A stretch of 64,000 nucleotides of DNA from Pseudomonas laurylsulfativorans. Lineage in GTDB: Bacteria > Pseudomonadota > Gammaproteobacteria > Pseudomonadales > Pseudomonadaceae. Location of the stretch: the NCBI RefSeq assembly GCF_002906155.1, contig NZ_MUJK01000009.1, positions 62,001-126,000 on the forward strand. The letters run 5' to 3'. Position numbers and translations under genes: made by a program. How positions within the stretch are numbered: position 1 is the first letter of the stretch; every line of letters begins with the position of its first letter. This document shows, one piece after another, positions 16,101 through 25,222 of the stretch. The notes beneath the pieces were generated by a model, which saw only the letters and a program-made list of their open reading frames with translations, searched no databases and had not been told where the DNA came from.

Positions 16101-17459
16101 TTAGCGGCGGTATGCCGAGCCGGTATGTTGCTCAGGCAAATGTGCTTCGCGCTGAAACAGCTTTTCGCGCAAGGTGCCGTTGTCGTACGCCGTCTTGTAT
16201 GAGCCTCGACGCTGCAACTCGGGGATCACCAATTCAATGAAGTCCTCATAGCTTTCCGGCGTGACGATGCGGGTCAGGTTGAAGCCATCCAGTCCGGTTT
16301 CGGCGATCCACGATTCCAGCTCATCGGCTACTTGCTGCGGTGAACCGACCACGGTGATGTAGCGACCGCCGAGGGCGTGTTGTTCCAGCAATCTGCGCCG
16401 GGTCCAGTCGTTGTTTTGCAGGTGTTTGGTGGCGGACTGGATGGCGTTGCTCTTCACGTACTGGATCGGCTCGTCGATTTCATATTGGGAAAAATCGATC
16501 CCGGTGGACGCCGAAAAGTGCGCTACGCCGGCCTCGGCACTGGCGAAGCTCAGGTATTCGGCATGCTTGGCCCAGGCCAGTTCCTCGGTGGCGCCGACGA
16601 TCACGTTCAGCCCCATGAACACCTTGATGTCCTCGGGATTGCGCCCGGCTTCGACGGCGCTGGCGCGCACCTTGTCTACCTGCGCCTTGGTCGATGCCTT
16701 GGTCTGGCCACTGATGAACACGCACTCGGCATGTCGCCCGGCGAACAGCAATCCGCGATCCGAACTGCCGGCCTGGAACAGCACCGGCGTGCGCTGCGGT
16801 GAGGGTTCGCAGAGGTGATAACCCTCGACCTGATAGAACTCGCCCTTGTGCTCGACCTTGTGCACTTTTTCAGGCTGCGCGTAGACCCGCTGCTGCGGAT
16901 CGTTGAGCACCGCGCCGTTTTCCCAGCTGCCTTCCAAGAGTTTGTAGAGCACCTCCAGGTACTCGTCGGCCTGGTCATAACGACGGTCATGCTCGACCTG
17001 TTCGCTTAGGCCCATGGCCTTGGCGGCGCTGTCGAGATAGCCGGTGACGATGTTCCAGCCGACACGCCCACGGCTCAGGTGATCCAGCGTCGACAGGCGG
17101 CGGGCGAACAGATACGGCGCCTCGTAGGTGAGGTTGGCGGTCAGGCCGAAACCGAGGTTTCTGGTCACCGCGGCCATGGCCGAGACCAGCAACAGCGGAT
17201 CGTTGACCGGTAGCTGGATCGACTCTTTGAGCGGCACGTCCACCGAATTCTGGTAGACGTCGTAGACCCCGACGATGTCGGCGATGAACAGGCCGTCGAA
17301 CAGCCCGCGCTCCAGCAGCTGCGCCAGTTCGGTCCAGTATTCGATCGTGTTGTAGCGGGTTGACGTGTCGCGCGGGTGCGTCCACAAACCGTGGTTGATG
17401 TGCCCGATGCAGTTCATGTTGAAGGCATTGAGCAGGATTTTCTTTTTCGCGGCGGTCAT
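16101..17459 (-). CDS. FMN-dependent LLM monooxygenase, NtaA/SnaA/DszA family
   Basis: This 452-aa luciferase-like monooxygenase is of the NtaA/SnaA/DszA/DmoA group. Family features are HINHGLWTHPRDTSTRYN near the start, the segment RGRVGWNIVTGYLDSAAKAM, and PVLFQAGSSDRGLLFA. Such enzymes use reduced FMN from a separate reductase to oxidise sulfur or nitrogen compounds. Sulfide, sulfone or sulfonate substrates are suggested by the SfnB neighbours. The start ATG overlaps the preceding sfnB stop as TGATG, so the genes are coupled. The exact substrate cannot be told; no flavin reductase gene is adjacent. Confidence 0.88.
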   Translation of the reverse strand: MTAAKKKILLNAFNMNCIGHINHGLWTHPRDTSTRYNTIEYWTELAQLLERGLFDGLFIADIVGVYDVYQNSVDVPLKESIQLPVNDPLLLVSAMAAVTRNLGFGLTANLTYEAPYLFARRLSTLDHLSRGRVGWNIVTGYLDSAAKAMGLSEQVEHDRRYDQADEYLEVLYKLLEGSWENGAVLNDPQQRVYAQPEKVHKVEHKGEFYQVEGYHLCEPSPQRTPVLFQAGSSDRGLLFAGRHAECVFISGQTKASTKAQVDKVRASAVEAGRNPEDIKVFMGLNVIVGATEELAWAKHAEYLSFASAEAGVAHFSASTGIDFSQYEIDEPIQYVKSNAIQSATKHLQNNDWTRRRLLEQHALGGRYITVVGSPQQVADELESWIAETGLDGFNLTRIVTPESYEDFIELVIPELQRRGSYKTAYDNGTLREKLFQREAHLPEQHTGSAYRR

Positions 17460-18652
17460 CAAATGGTCCCCCGCAGTGGCGGGTTTTCATCGTTGAGGTA
17501 GTAATTACCGACGGCGTGATACTTCCAGCGCACCGGGTCGTGCAGGGTGTGCACCCGGGCGTTGCGCCAGTGACGGTCGAGGCCATGTTCGATCAAGGTC
17601 GCCTGGCTGCCGGCGAGCTCGAACAGCGTGCTGCCGGCGGCAAGGGAGACTTCGGTGCTGAGGGCGCGGGCTTCGGCGACGGCAATCGACGCGGCGGCGA
17701 CGGTCTCGGCATCCGTGTCGGCCTGGGCCTTGTCGAGGTATTCACCGGCACGCTCCAGCAGTGCCTCGGCGGCGTGAAGGCGAATGCTCAGGTGGCCGAA
17801 GCTCTTCAGGGTCAGCGGATCGTCCGTGGCTTTTTCGTGGGTGGCGTCGATCCACGGCCGGGTTTTGGTGCGTACGAAGTGCAGTGCATCTTCATAGGCG
17901 GCGCGGGCGATGCCGGTGTCGATGGCGGCATGAAGAATCTGCGCCAGCGGGCCGACCGGGGTCGGACGCTCGAAGGCGCTTTGAAAGGGGATCACATCTT
18001 CAGCGGCAACAAAGACATCTTCGAACACCACCGAACCGCTGCCGGTGGTGCGCTGTCCGAAGCCGCTCCAGTCGTCGATCACGCTCAGGCCCTTGCTGTT
18101 GCGTGGGACGAACGCCAGTTGCTGCACGCCGTTTTCATCCACGACCGAAGTGGGAATGCGCTGGGCGTAAATCGCCCCCGTGGCGTAGAACTTGCGACCA
18201 TTGATGCGATACCCGCTGCCGTCGCGAGTCAGGCTGGTGACGCGGTCGTGTGCGGTTTTGGTGCCGAGTTCGGCGAGGGCATTACCGAAGCGCTGACCGG
18301 CCAGCACTTCGGCGTACAGGCGTTGTTTCTGCTCGTGGTTGCCGTTCACGCGCAGCACTTCGAGGGCGTAGAAATGGTTCTGCGGAATTTGCCCCAGTGA
18401 GCCGTCGGCCTGGGCAATCAGTGCAATTACCCTGGCCAGGGTGACGTTGGAAACACCGGCGCCGCCATACTCTTTTGGCACGCTGATGCCCCACAGGCCC
18501 GAGCGGGAAAATACCTCCAGCTCCGGGTGCGGCAAACGGCGCTCGCGGTCGCGCAGGGCGCTGTCGCGTTTAAAGTCTTCGGCCAGATCGCTGGCAATGA
18601 TCAGGGCTTGTTCATCGCTGGTGATGACCGCGACGTGCTGAGAATTTGTCAT
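17459..18652 (-). CDS. SfnB-family sulfur acquisition oxidoreductase, copy 1
   Basis: This 397-aa flavoprotein has the acyl-CoA dehydrogenase fold and belongs to the SfnB/SfnC-like group that acts in sulfur acquisition rather than fatty-acid oxidation. Landmarks are GLWGISVPKEYGGAGVSN near residue 53, DDWSGFGQRTTGSGSVVF in the middle and RWKYHAVGNYYLN at the C-terminus. Members probably use FMNH2 to oxidise small organosulfur compounds. It lies 23 bases after copy 2 and overlaps the LLM monooxygenase start, forming a three-gene operon. The two copies are paralogues; the usual fatty-acyl catalytic base pattern is not evident. Confidence 0.88.
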   Translation of the reverse strand: MTNSQHVAVITSDEQALIIASDLAEDFKRDSALRDRERRLPHPELEVFSRSGLWGISVPKEYGGAGVSNVTLARVIALIAQADGSLGQIPQNHFYALEVLRVNGNHEQKQRLYAEVLAGQRFGNALAELGTKTAHDRVTSLTRDGSGYRINGRKFYATGAIYAQRIPTSVVDENGVQQLAFVPRNSKGLSVIDDWSGFGQRTTGSGSVVFEDVFVAAEDVIPFQSAFERPTPVGPLAQILHAAIDTGIARAAYEDALHFVRTKTRPWIDATHEKATDDPLTLKSFGHLSIRLHAAEALLERAGEYLDKAQADTDAETVAAASIAVAEARALSTEVSLAAGSTLFELAGSQATLIEHGLDRHWRNARVHTLHDPVRWKYHAVGNYYLNDENPPLRGTI

Positions 18653-18675
18653 GTTGTTCTCCAGATGTCTGGTCG

Positions 18676-19908
18676 TCAGATCCAGGAATGCCGATTAGGC
18701 AGCGTGCCGTTGAGGCGATAGGCGCCGATGGCGTGGTACTTCCAGCGCACCGGATCGTGCAGGGTGTGCACGCGGGCGTTGCGCCAGTGGCGGTCGAGGT
18801 TGAATTCAGCGAGGGTCGCGCGGCTGCCGGCCAGTTCGAACAGTTTTTCGCTGGCCAGCAACGAGATCTCGGTGGTCAGCACTTTGGCTTCGGCCACGGC
18901 TATCGAGGCACGGGCGGCAGACTCGGCGGTGAGCGGCACAGCGCTGACCTGATCGAGCACCTGTCCGGCCTTGCGCAGCAGCGCTTCGGCGGCGTGCAAT
19001 TCGATTTTCAGCTTGCCGATATCGGCGATCACGTACAGGTCATCGCTGGCCCGTTCGACATTGGCGTCGATCCACGGCCGGGCGCGGGTTTTCACGAAAT
19101 CGATGGCGTCGTCGATGGCACCTCGGGCGATACCTGCATCGATAGCCGCTTGAATCAGTTGCGAGACGGCACCCTGGATGTTCGGCGTGTCGTTGATCTT
19201 CCAGTTATCCACAACCAGTTCGGATTCGACCTGCACGTTATTGAGCAAAATCGTGCCGCTGGCGGTGGTGCGCTGGCCAAAGCCGGACCAGTCATCGACG
19301 ATGCGTAATCCCGGCGTGCCGCGACGGATGAATGCCAGCACTTGTTTGCCGTCGTCGTTCAATGCCTTGACCGCGACCCAATGGGCGAACAGGGCACCGG
19401 TGGAATAGAACTTCTGGCCGTTGAGGACGCCGTCAGCGTTGAGGCGCGCCTTCAGTTCCAGGGTGTTTTTGGTGCCGCGTTCCGGCCCGGCATTGCCGAT
19501 GCGCCAGCCCTCGAGGACGCTTTTGAACAGTTGTCCTTTCTGCGCTTCGGTGGCGCTGCCGAGTATCAGGTTAAGGATGCCGAACTGGTTTTGCGGGATC
19601 TGTCCGAGCGCCGGGTCGGCGGCGGAAATGATCGCGAAGACCTCGGCCAGGGTGACGAACGAAACCTGCGGGCCACCGTACTCGCGGGGGATGGAAATGC
19701 TGCCCAGACCGCTGCGGGTGAACTGTTCGATTTCAGACCATGGGAGCTTGCGCTGCCGGTCACGTTTGCCCGCTTGCAGGCGCGCGACTTTCGCCAGTTC
19801 GTGGGCCGCCTTGATGGCTTGTGCATCGTTGCGCAAGATTTGTGCGGGCAACAACAACGGGGCGATGTCCAGGTCACTCTGGACGATTGCATCTGCCAGA
19901 CTGGACAT
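18676..19908 (-). CDS. SfnB-family sulfur acquisition oxidoreductase, copy 2
   Basis: This 410-aa paralogue of the downstream gene shares landmarks such as SGLGSISIPREYGGPQVS, DDWSGFGQRTTASGTILL and RVHTLHDPVRWKYHA. It is the first gene of the operon copy 2, copy 1, LLM monooxygenase, with AAGGAG eight bases before its ATG. A tandem pair suggests different but related substrates or a mixed oligomer; both are inference. Expression is likely to respond to sulfur limitation, as for this family, but no sigma-54 promoter was visible upstream. Confidence 0.88.
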   Translation of the reverse strand: MSSLADAIVQSDLDIAPLLLPAQILRNDAQAIKAAHELAKVARLQAGKRDRQRKLPWSEIEQFTRSGLGSISIPREYGGPQVSFVTLAEVFAIISAADPALGQIPQNQFGILNLILGSATEAQKGQLFKSVLEGWRIGNAGPERGTKNTLELKARLNADGVLNGQKFYSTGALFAHWVAVKALNDDGKQVLAFIRRGTPGLRIVDDWSGFGQRTTASGTILLNNVQVESELVVDNWKINDTPNIQGAVSQLIQAAIDAGIARGAIDDAIDFVKTRARPWIDANVERASDDLYVIADIGKLKIELHAAEALLRKAGQVLDQVSAVPLTAESAARASIAVAEAKVLTTEISLLASEKLFELAGSRATLAEFNLDRHWRNARVHTLHDPVRWKYHAIGAYRLNGTLPNRHSWI

Positions 19909-20100
19909 CAGTGCCGCTCCTTGGCTGCACGCAATGCCCTGGCGATCTGCACTGGGGTGATTGTGTTCCGGACCATACCTACCTCACATCTCATGGAAGC
20001 GCCGCTTGTGGCGGCGCATGAAAACAAGAATGTCCGGTGGTCCGGTTTATATACCCTAAACGTGTATAAATAATTTATGAACTAACTTTTAGGAATATGC
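19909..20100 (-). promoter_or_regulatory. Leader and AT-rich promoter region of the sfnB operon
   Basis: Upstream of the ATG at 19908 the minus strand holds a GCGCCGC/GCGGCGC hairpin (20017-19999). Further up is a very AT-rich stretch about 20041-20095 with TATATAAA and ATAAATTATTTATA. The AT-rich part resembles the binding regions of LysR-type sulfur regulators such as CysB, but this is only a resemblance. I found no GG-N10-GC sigma-54 element. Confidence 0.4.
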
Positions 20101-20133
20101 ATAGAAGAGCGTTCCAAGGCCGAACGCAATCCC

Positions 20134-20263
20134 TGTGGCGAGGGGGCTTGCCCCCGTTCGGTTGCGCAGCAGCCGCAAATTCGGTCAACGGAGTACTGGA
20201 ATAACCGGATTGCAGGTTTTGGGGTCGCTTCGCGGCCCAACGGGGGCAAGCCCCCTCGCCACA
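20134..20263. repeat. Long REP-type inverted repeat
   Basis: TGTGGCGAGGGGGCTTGCCC at 20134 and the inverse arm ending 20263, between the sfnB promoter region and the downstream end of the two-domain protein gene. Confidence 0.9.
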
Positions 20264-20273
20264 GAAGCGGTGT

Positions 20274-21038
20274 TCATTGCTTGCGGGATTCGGCTGCCTT
20301 GAGCACTTTTTTCGGGGGGACTTTCAGATAAGGATTGGCACAACCGATCTTCAGCGTACGGGCCGGTGCCCAGCGGGAATTGTTGCCCACCCGGTCGAGA
20401 ATGCAATACGTCACTTCCAGCCGCAGGTCTTCGCCGGCTTCAAGGATGATGGCCGGTGGTATCCAGACCTGGATCGGCTGGCCCACATCGGTGGACTTGA
20501 GCCGTGGCAGATCTATGCGCACATCGCCCCAACGCAGGGTGATTTCGTCGTCGACGGCCATGTTCAGGTACGGCTCGATGGTCAAGGGAACACCGCGTTT
20601 GACCTGGCTCGAATTGACCCCCTGACGGCGAATTGCCTCGGGAATGCTCACTGGCGCCAGGCACTGGTTTTCATCGCCGCATAGCGCGGAGGGTTGGCCG
20701 CCGGGGCAGTCGAGTTTGATCTGCACGTTGCGGCTGGCCGATATCGCCGGCCCCAGGCCAACCTGCATGACCCGGTAGTGGATGCGCGAAGTACCGTTAG
20801 CGACAAAACTTTCAGGCACCCGCAGTTGCACCGGTTGCCCGACATCATTGGCCGTCAGCACGCGGGAGGCCACGTAGCAGTTGTCCCAGAACAGTTCGAT
20901 CAGGTCACCTGCGTCCATAGTGGGGTAGGGCGCCACGTCGATCAGCAGGTGCGCCGCGCAAGTGACGTTGATGCCGGTCTTGTTGGATTGCGCCAGGGTC
21001 GGGGCCGAAAGCCCGGATTTGTTCGGGGTGCTGTTCAT
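20274..21038 (-). CDS. Protein of unknown function with two repeated beta-rich domains
   Basis: This 254-aa protein consists of two tandem related domains of about 90 residues. Matching segments are LLIDVAPYPTMDAGDLIELFW and PLTIEPYLNMAVDDEITLRWG, then NDVGQPVQLRVPESF and TDVGQPIQVWIPPAI. The pattern suggests Ig-like beta sandwiches, as found as repeats in larger Pseudomonas surface proteins. There is no signal peptide or membrane helix. The C-terminal tail is Lys-rich. It stands alone between the sulfur operons and is preceded by a 470-base AT-rich gap, so it may be a recent arrival. A GGAG-type site precedes the ATG. Function unknown. Confidence 0.65.
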   Translation of the reverse strand: MNSTPNKSGLSAPTLAQSNKTGINVTCAAHLLIDVAPYPTMDAGDLIELFWDNCYVASRVLTANDVGQPVQLRVPESFVANGTSRIHYRVMQVGLGPAISASRNVQIKLDCPGGQPSALCGDENQCLAPVSIPEAIRRQGVNSSQVKRGVPLTIEPYLNMAVDDEITLRWGDVRIDLPRLKSTDVGQPIQVWIPPAIILEAGEDLRLEVTYCILDRVGNNSRWAPARTLKIGCANPYLKVPPKKVLKAAESRKQ

Positions 21039-21510
21039 GAAGTCTCCTTGAAGTCTTGCTGCGAAGTCCGTTTCTGGAATATCAAAAACTAAAATTCGAA
21101 TAGAGGAATCACTAATTAATAATGATTCAAGTGTGAAGAGTGTCGTTGGCTGGAGACTAGATAAGAGTTGGGTGGATCAAGTGTCAATAAGATTTATTAG
21201 TTGTATCGGGTATGGGGTGCTATTCAGAAAGCTCCTACGGTTTCAAGTAAATAAACCGTGTCTGTTTGTCGAGTTTGTCTGCTGAAAGCCGAGTGATAGG
21301 GGCGGCTTTGTGCATGTCTTCGGCACCGCTCTGCAATAGACGATCTGATTTGGTTGGCGCTGTTTAATTGTTGTAATGCCTATATATGTACCGCGCGTAC
21401 GTACAAGGCAGGCATGTCGAACAGAAGAGTTTAGTTTGGTACTAATGAGGGCGTATTTTGAGGGGTGGTAACTTCCATCCATGGAAGTTTTCCGTTGTTG
21501 CGTAGGGTTG
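21039..21510. other. Intergenic AT-rich gap without a recognised gene
   Basis: About 470 bases of lower GC than the surroundings. It holds a hairpin ACGGTTT/AAACCGT (21237-21259) and a perfect 9-bp palindrome AACTTCCAT-CC-ATGGAAGTT (21470-21489). No frame here has convincing codon use. It must include the promoter of the gene ending at 20274. Confidence 0.5.
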
Positions 21511-22266
21511 TTAGTTGTGATCGTTGTTCAGGAATTTGCTCAGGAACTGTTTAGTTCGCTCTTCTTTCGGATTGGCAAACAGCGCCTTCGCTTCGCCTTG
21601 CTCGACGATCACGCCCTTGTCGAAAAACACCACGCGGTTGGCCACGTCCCGGGCAAAACCCATTTCGTGGGTGACGATCACCATGGTGCGCTTCTCTTCG
21701 GCGAGGCCGCGGATGGTCGCCAGCACCTCACCCACCAGCTCCGGGTCGAGGGCCGAGGTTGGCTCGTCGAACAGGATCACTTCCGGCTCCATCGCCAGCG
21801 CCCGGGCAATCGCCACACGCTGTTGCTGACCGCCGGAGAGGCGACGCGGGTAAGCATCCTCCTTGCCGGCCAGGCCCACCTTGGCCAGGAGCTTTTTACC
21901 CAGGGCAACGGCGTCGGCGTGCGGGGTCTTCTTGACCACGATCGGGCCTTCGATGACGTTTTCAAGCGCCGTGCGATGGGGGAACAGGTTGAAGTTCTGG
22001 AAGACGAAACCCACATGCTGGCGCAAACGGCGCACCAGGCTCTGTTGCTGGTTCAGGGGGCGGCTGGTATCGATTTCGATATCGCCGACCTTGATCCGGC
22101 CGCTGGTGGGTTCTTCCAGAAAATTCAGGCAACGCAGGAAGGTGGTCTTGCCCGAACCGCTGGGGCCGATGATCGCCACCACCTCGCCTTCCTTGACCTC
22201 AAGATCGATGCCGTTGAGCACGACTTGACCCTTGAACTGCTTTGTCAGTTTTTCCACGACAATCAT
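21511..22266 (-). CDS. tcyN: L-cystine ABC transporter ATPase
   Basis: This 251-aa polar amino-acid ABC ATPase has Walker A GPSGSGKTT (about residue 34), signature LSGGQQQRVAIARAL, Walker B VILFDEPTSALDP and H-loop VTHEMGF. It follows the permease by four bases on the same strand as tcyJ-tcyL-tcyN, the order of the E. coli fliY-yecS-yecC cystine system. It energises cystine or cysteine uptake. The length is typical. The downstream palindrome at 21470-21489 has no T-tract on this strand. Confidence 0.92.
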   Translation of the reverse strand: MIVVEKLTKQFKGQVVLNGIDLEVKEGEVVAIIGPSGSGKTTFLRCLNFLEEPTSGRIKVGDIEIDTSRPLNQQQSLVRRLRQHVGFVFQNFNLFPHRTALENVIEGPIVVKKTPHADAVALGKKLLAKVGLAGKEDAYPRRLSGGQQQRVAIARALAMEPEVILFDEPTSALDPELVGEVLATIRGLAEEKRTMVIVTHEMGFARDVANRVVFFDKGVIVEQGEAKALFANPKEERTKQFLSKFLNNDHN

Positions 22267-22270
22267 TGGG

Positions 22271-22936
22271 TCAGGACTCCTGGTCGTGCCGATTGACCCG
22301 CGCTTCCAACTGGTTCTGCAGGTGCGAAAGCACCGTGGCCAGGACCCAGTAGATCAGTGCGGCGGCAAGATACATGGTGAAGATTTCGAAGGTGCGTGCG
22401 GTGATCAGTTGCGCCTGACGGAACAGTTCCGGCACCTGGATGGTGGCAGCCAGCGCGGTGTCCTTGACCAGTGAAATGAAACTGTTGCCCAGTGGCGGCA
22501 ATGCGGTGCGCATCGCCTGCGGCAGGATGGCCCGGCGCAGGGTTTGCGCGCGGGTCATACCGATACTGGCAGCGGCTTCCCACTGGCCGCGTTCGATGGA
22601 GCTGATCGCGGCACGCAGGATTTCACAGGCATAGGCAGCCATGTTCAGCGAGAAGCCGATCAGGGCCGCCGGCAGCGGATCAAGTTCCAGACCCAATTGC
22701 GGCAAGCCGTAATAGATCACGAACAGTTGGACCAGCAAGGGCGTGCCGCGAAAGAACGACACGTAGATGCGGGCGATCCAGCTCACCAGTTTGAAGCGCG
22801 ACAGGCGCATCAGCGCCAGGCCGAACCCCATCACCAGGCCGAAGAACATCCCGCCCAGGCTGAGGATAACCGTGTAGTACGCGCCCTTGAGCAGAAAGGG
22901 CGCGGAATCCAGTGCGAGTTGGAAAGCTTCTTCCAT
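22271..22936 (-). CDS. tcyL: L-cystine ABC transporter permease
   Basis: This 221-aa permease of the HisM/YecS type has four or five membrane helices. The EAA loop is GQWEAAASIGMTRAQTLRRA. It forms the inner-membrane pore for cystine imported by TcyJ and driven by TcyN. Its ATG shares bases with the tcyJ stop (TAATG), so translation is coupled. Assignment to cystine rests on TcyJ and the neighbouring cysteine-metabolism genes. Confidence 0.92.
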   Translation of the reverse strand: MEEAFQLALDSAPFLLKGAYYTVILSLGGMFFGLVMGFGLALMRLSRFKLVSWIARIYVSFFRGTPLLVQLFVIYYGLPQLGLELDPLPAALIGFSLNMAAYACEILRAAISSIERGQWEAAASIGMTRAQTLRRAILPQAMRTALPPLGNSFISLVKDTALAATIQVPELFRQAQLITARTFEIFTMYLAAALIYWVLATVLSHLQNQLEARVNRHDQES

Positions 22937-23736
22937 TATTGAGTGACGTCAGCGTTGAAGTATTTTTCCGAGAGCTTTTTCAGGGTGCCATCGGCGCGCA
23001 GTTTGTCGATCGCCTTGTTCACCGCGGCCAGCAGTTCAGGCTCGCCTTTGCGCAGGGCAATGCCGGCTTCCTGACGGGAGAACGCCTCACCGGCGGCGGT
23101 GGTGTCCTTGGCCTTCTTGGCGTATTCAAGCGCAGCCAGGCGGTCGATCAGGATGGCGTCGATACGGCCGACACGCAGGTCCTGGAATTTGGTCGGATCA
23201 TCTTCGTAGGTGCGGATGTCGGCAGTCGGCACGTTTTCTTTCACCCACTGTTCGTAGTTGGTGCCCAGGCCAACACCGACTTTCTTGCCGGCCAGGTCAG
23301 CGGCGGACTTGATGTTCAGCTCGGCGGCCTTCTTCGTCAGCACCAGCGCCTGAATCCCGGAAACGGTGTAGGGCTCGGAGAAGTCGTACTTCTTCTTACG
23401 CTCTTCGGAGATGGTCACCTGGTTGATCACTGCGTCCAGGCGCTTGGATTCCAGAGCGGCGAGGATGCCGTCCCATTTGGTTGGTTGCAGCTTGATCTTC
23501 ACGCCCAGCTCTTTGGCCAGGGCTTCGGAGAATTCGACTTCGAAGCCGGCCAGTTTGCCGTCGGCATCGACGAAACTGAACGGTGGGTAGGTGCCTTCCA
23601 GGCCGACGTTGATCACGCCTTTGTCCTTGATTTGTTGCAGTTGCTCACCGGCAACCGCCTGGCCGATCAGGCCGGCGCTCAGTGCCAGGCCGAGCGAACC
23701 CACCAGCAGATTGCGACGTAGTGCGGAAAAATTCAT
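22936..23736 (-). CDS. tcyJ: L-cystine-binding periplasmic protein (FliY/TcyJ type)
   Basis: This 266-aa SBP_bac_3 family protein has a signal peptide of about 29 residues ending QAVAGEQLQ. Landmarks include GLEGTYPPFSFVDADGKLAG and the ligand-pocket region PTKWDGILAALESKRLDAVI. It binds cystine and possibly other sulfur amino acids in the periplasm. It is the first gene of tcyJ-tcyL-tcyN. The upstream 200 bases are AT-rich (ATTAATTATTATTTT on the minus strand), consistent with control by a LysR-type sulfur regulator, though no site is proven. Confidence 0.92.
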   Translation of the reverse strand: MNFSALRRNLLVGSLGLALSAGLIGQAVAGEQLQQIKDKGVINVGLEGTYPPFSFVDADGKLAGFEVEFSEALAKELGVKIKLQPTKWDGILAALESKRLDAVINQVTISEERKKKYDFSEPYTVSGIQALVLTKKAAELNIKSAADLAGKKVGVGLGTNYEQWVKENVPTADIRTYEDDPTKFQDLRVGRIDAILIDRLAALEYAKKAKDTTAAGEAFSRQEAGIALRKGEPELLAAVNKAIDKLRADGTLKKLSEKYFNADVTQ

Positions 23737-23943
23737 GACAAGCCCCTGTGTTTTCTTATGGAAGACGTTTTTGCGAAAATGTGGCGAAATCGGGAATTAA
23801 GCGACAGCGCTATCCTGCCTTAAAGCAGCGTATGCGTCTCTTGGGAAATTCGCCTGTAGCATGACTATATGATGGCGTTTTTAGATTGGAAAATAATAAT
23901 TAATCTTCTGGTTATTCAATTTTGGAATAGATTGCGTTTCTAC

Positions 23944-24043
23944 TGTAGGAGCTAGCTTGCTCGCGATGTACGACAGGGCACCGCGGGGTGTCAGGTTGCC
24001 AGCGTTATCGTTGACGACCATCGCGAGCAGGCTCGCTCCTACA
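23944..24043. repeat. Short REP pair overlapping the dcyD stop codon
   Basis: TGTAGGAGCTAGCTTGCTCG at 23944 and an inverse unit ending 24043. The TAG stop of dcyD (24041-24039 on the minus strand) is the TAG of the second REP unit. Confidence 0.88.
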
Positions 24044-25031
24044 GAAAGTCCTTATAGGCAAACAGCGCCGGAGCCCCGCCGGTGTGCAGGAAGATAATCG
24101 GGCCCTCATCGAAACGCTGACGCCCGATCCCGTCCAGCAAGCCCGCCATGGCCTTGCCAGTGTAGACCGGGTCCAGTAGCAAGCCTTCCTGACCCGCCAG
24201 CAGTTTCACCGCCGCCAGTGTCCCGGCATTCGGCTCGCCGTAACGTGGGGCGAAATATTCATCCCACAACTCGACTTTGAATGCAGCCGGCAGGCTCACA
24301 CCCAGCAATTCGGCAGTGCGTTCGGCCAGGCCTTGAACTTTCGGCCGCTGGTCTTCATCGCTGCGCGAAACCGTCACGCCGATTACTGGCAGATCCGGCA
24401 GTGCTTCGCTCAAGGCCAGTGCCAGACCGCTGTGGGTACCGGCGCTGCCGGAGGCCAGAACCACGGCGGCGAAGGTCAGGCCTGTGTCCTTGATCTGCTC
24501 GGCCAGCTCCAGCCCGGCGCGCACATAGCCCAGGGCGCCCAGCGCATTGGAACCACCGATCGGCACCAGGTACGGCTTCTTGCCGTTGTTGCGCAGTCGG
24601 TCGGCCAGGGCTTGCAGTTGCTCGTCGGCGTTGTCGAGGTTTTCCACCAGTTCGACCTTGGCATCGAACAGGTCGAGCAGCAGCCGGTTGCCGTTGCCGG
24701 TGTAGTTGCTGTCATCGGTGCCGAGGGGGTTTTCCAGAAGGGCTACGCAGCCCAGACCCAGTTTCGCCGCAATGGCCGCAGTCTGGCGCACGTGGTTCGA
24801 TTGCAACGCGCCGGCGGTGATCAAGGTGTCGGCACCCTGGGCCAGCGCATCGGCTGCCAGGTACTCGAGTTTGCGCAGCTTGTTGCCGCCCATCGCCAGC
24901 GGCGTCAGGTCATCGCGTTTGACGTACACATCGCGGCCCAGCCAGGCCGACAGGCGTTCGAGTTTTTCCAGGGCGGTGGGTTGACCGAGCAGGTCGAGGC
25001 GGTTAAAGCGGGCAAGCTGTTGTTTGATCAT
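24039..25031 (-). CDS. dcyD: D-cysteine desulfhydrase
   Basis: This 330-aa PLP enzyme of the ACC deaminase/D-cysteine desulfhydrase family breaks D-cysteine into pyruvate, sulfide and ammonia. The PLP lysine lies in MGGNKLRKLEYL (about residue 52), the substrate serine region is GALQSNHVRQTAA, and the glycine-rich phosphate loop is ASGSAGTHSGLA. The start at 25031 (MIKQQLARF) fits the family length of about 330; an upstream start adds 31 residues without support. The final leucine codon and TAG run into a REP element. It pairs functionally with the tcy transporter, as in E. coli where dcyD adjoins the cystine genes. Confidence 0.9.
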   Translation of the reverse strand: MIKQQLARFNRLDLLGQPTALEKLERLSAWLGRDVYVKRDDLTPLAMGGNKLRKLEYLAADALAQGADTLITAGALQSNHVRQTAAIAAKLGLGCVALLENPLGTDDSNYTGNGNRLLLDLFDAKVELVENLDNADEQLQALADRLRNNGKKPYLVPIGGSNALGALGYVRAGLELAEQIKDTGLTFAAVVLASGSAGTHSGLALALSEALPDLPVIGVTVSRSDEDQRPKVQGLAERTAELLGVSLPAAFKVELWDEYFAPRYGEPNAGTLAAVKLLAGQEGLLLDPVYTGKAMAGLLDGIGRQRFDEGPIIFLHTGGAPALFAYKDFL

Positions 25032-25222
25032 GGGTCCGTACTGGCCGTGGAATATCTCAGGACTATAGGCACGCCCAAAAGCCGGGGCAACCGCCAATCG
25101 CTTATAGCTAATCGTAATGAGCAAAGCATTATTGGTTCTTAATTTGCCTCGCGACCCTTGCCGTAAAGTAATCGTCGTCAGTGCGGCCAGACAGTCCGGT
25201 CGCCCGTGAGGAGTTTTTTACC

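Noticed and set aside
19909..20110. Sigma-54 promoter for the sfnB operon
   Set aside because: No GG-N10-GC element was found on the minus strand; the region is AT-rich instead.
21243..21482. Minus-strand 79-codon frame in the AT-rich gap
   Set aside because: No domain, poor codon use and a start inside a palindrome. It is more likely chance in an AT-rich region.
21470..21489. Palindrome as a terminator of the tcy operon
   Set aside because: On the minus strand the stem is followed by ACCACCCC, not a T-tract. It may be an operator or a remnant.
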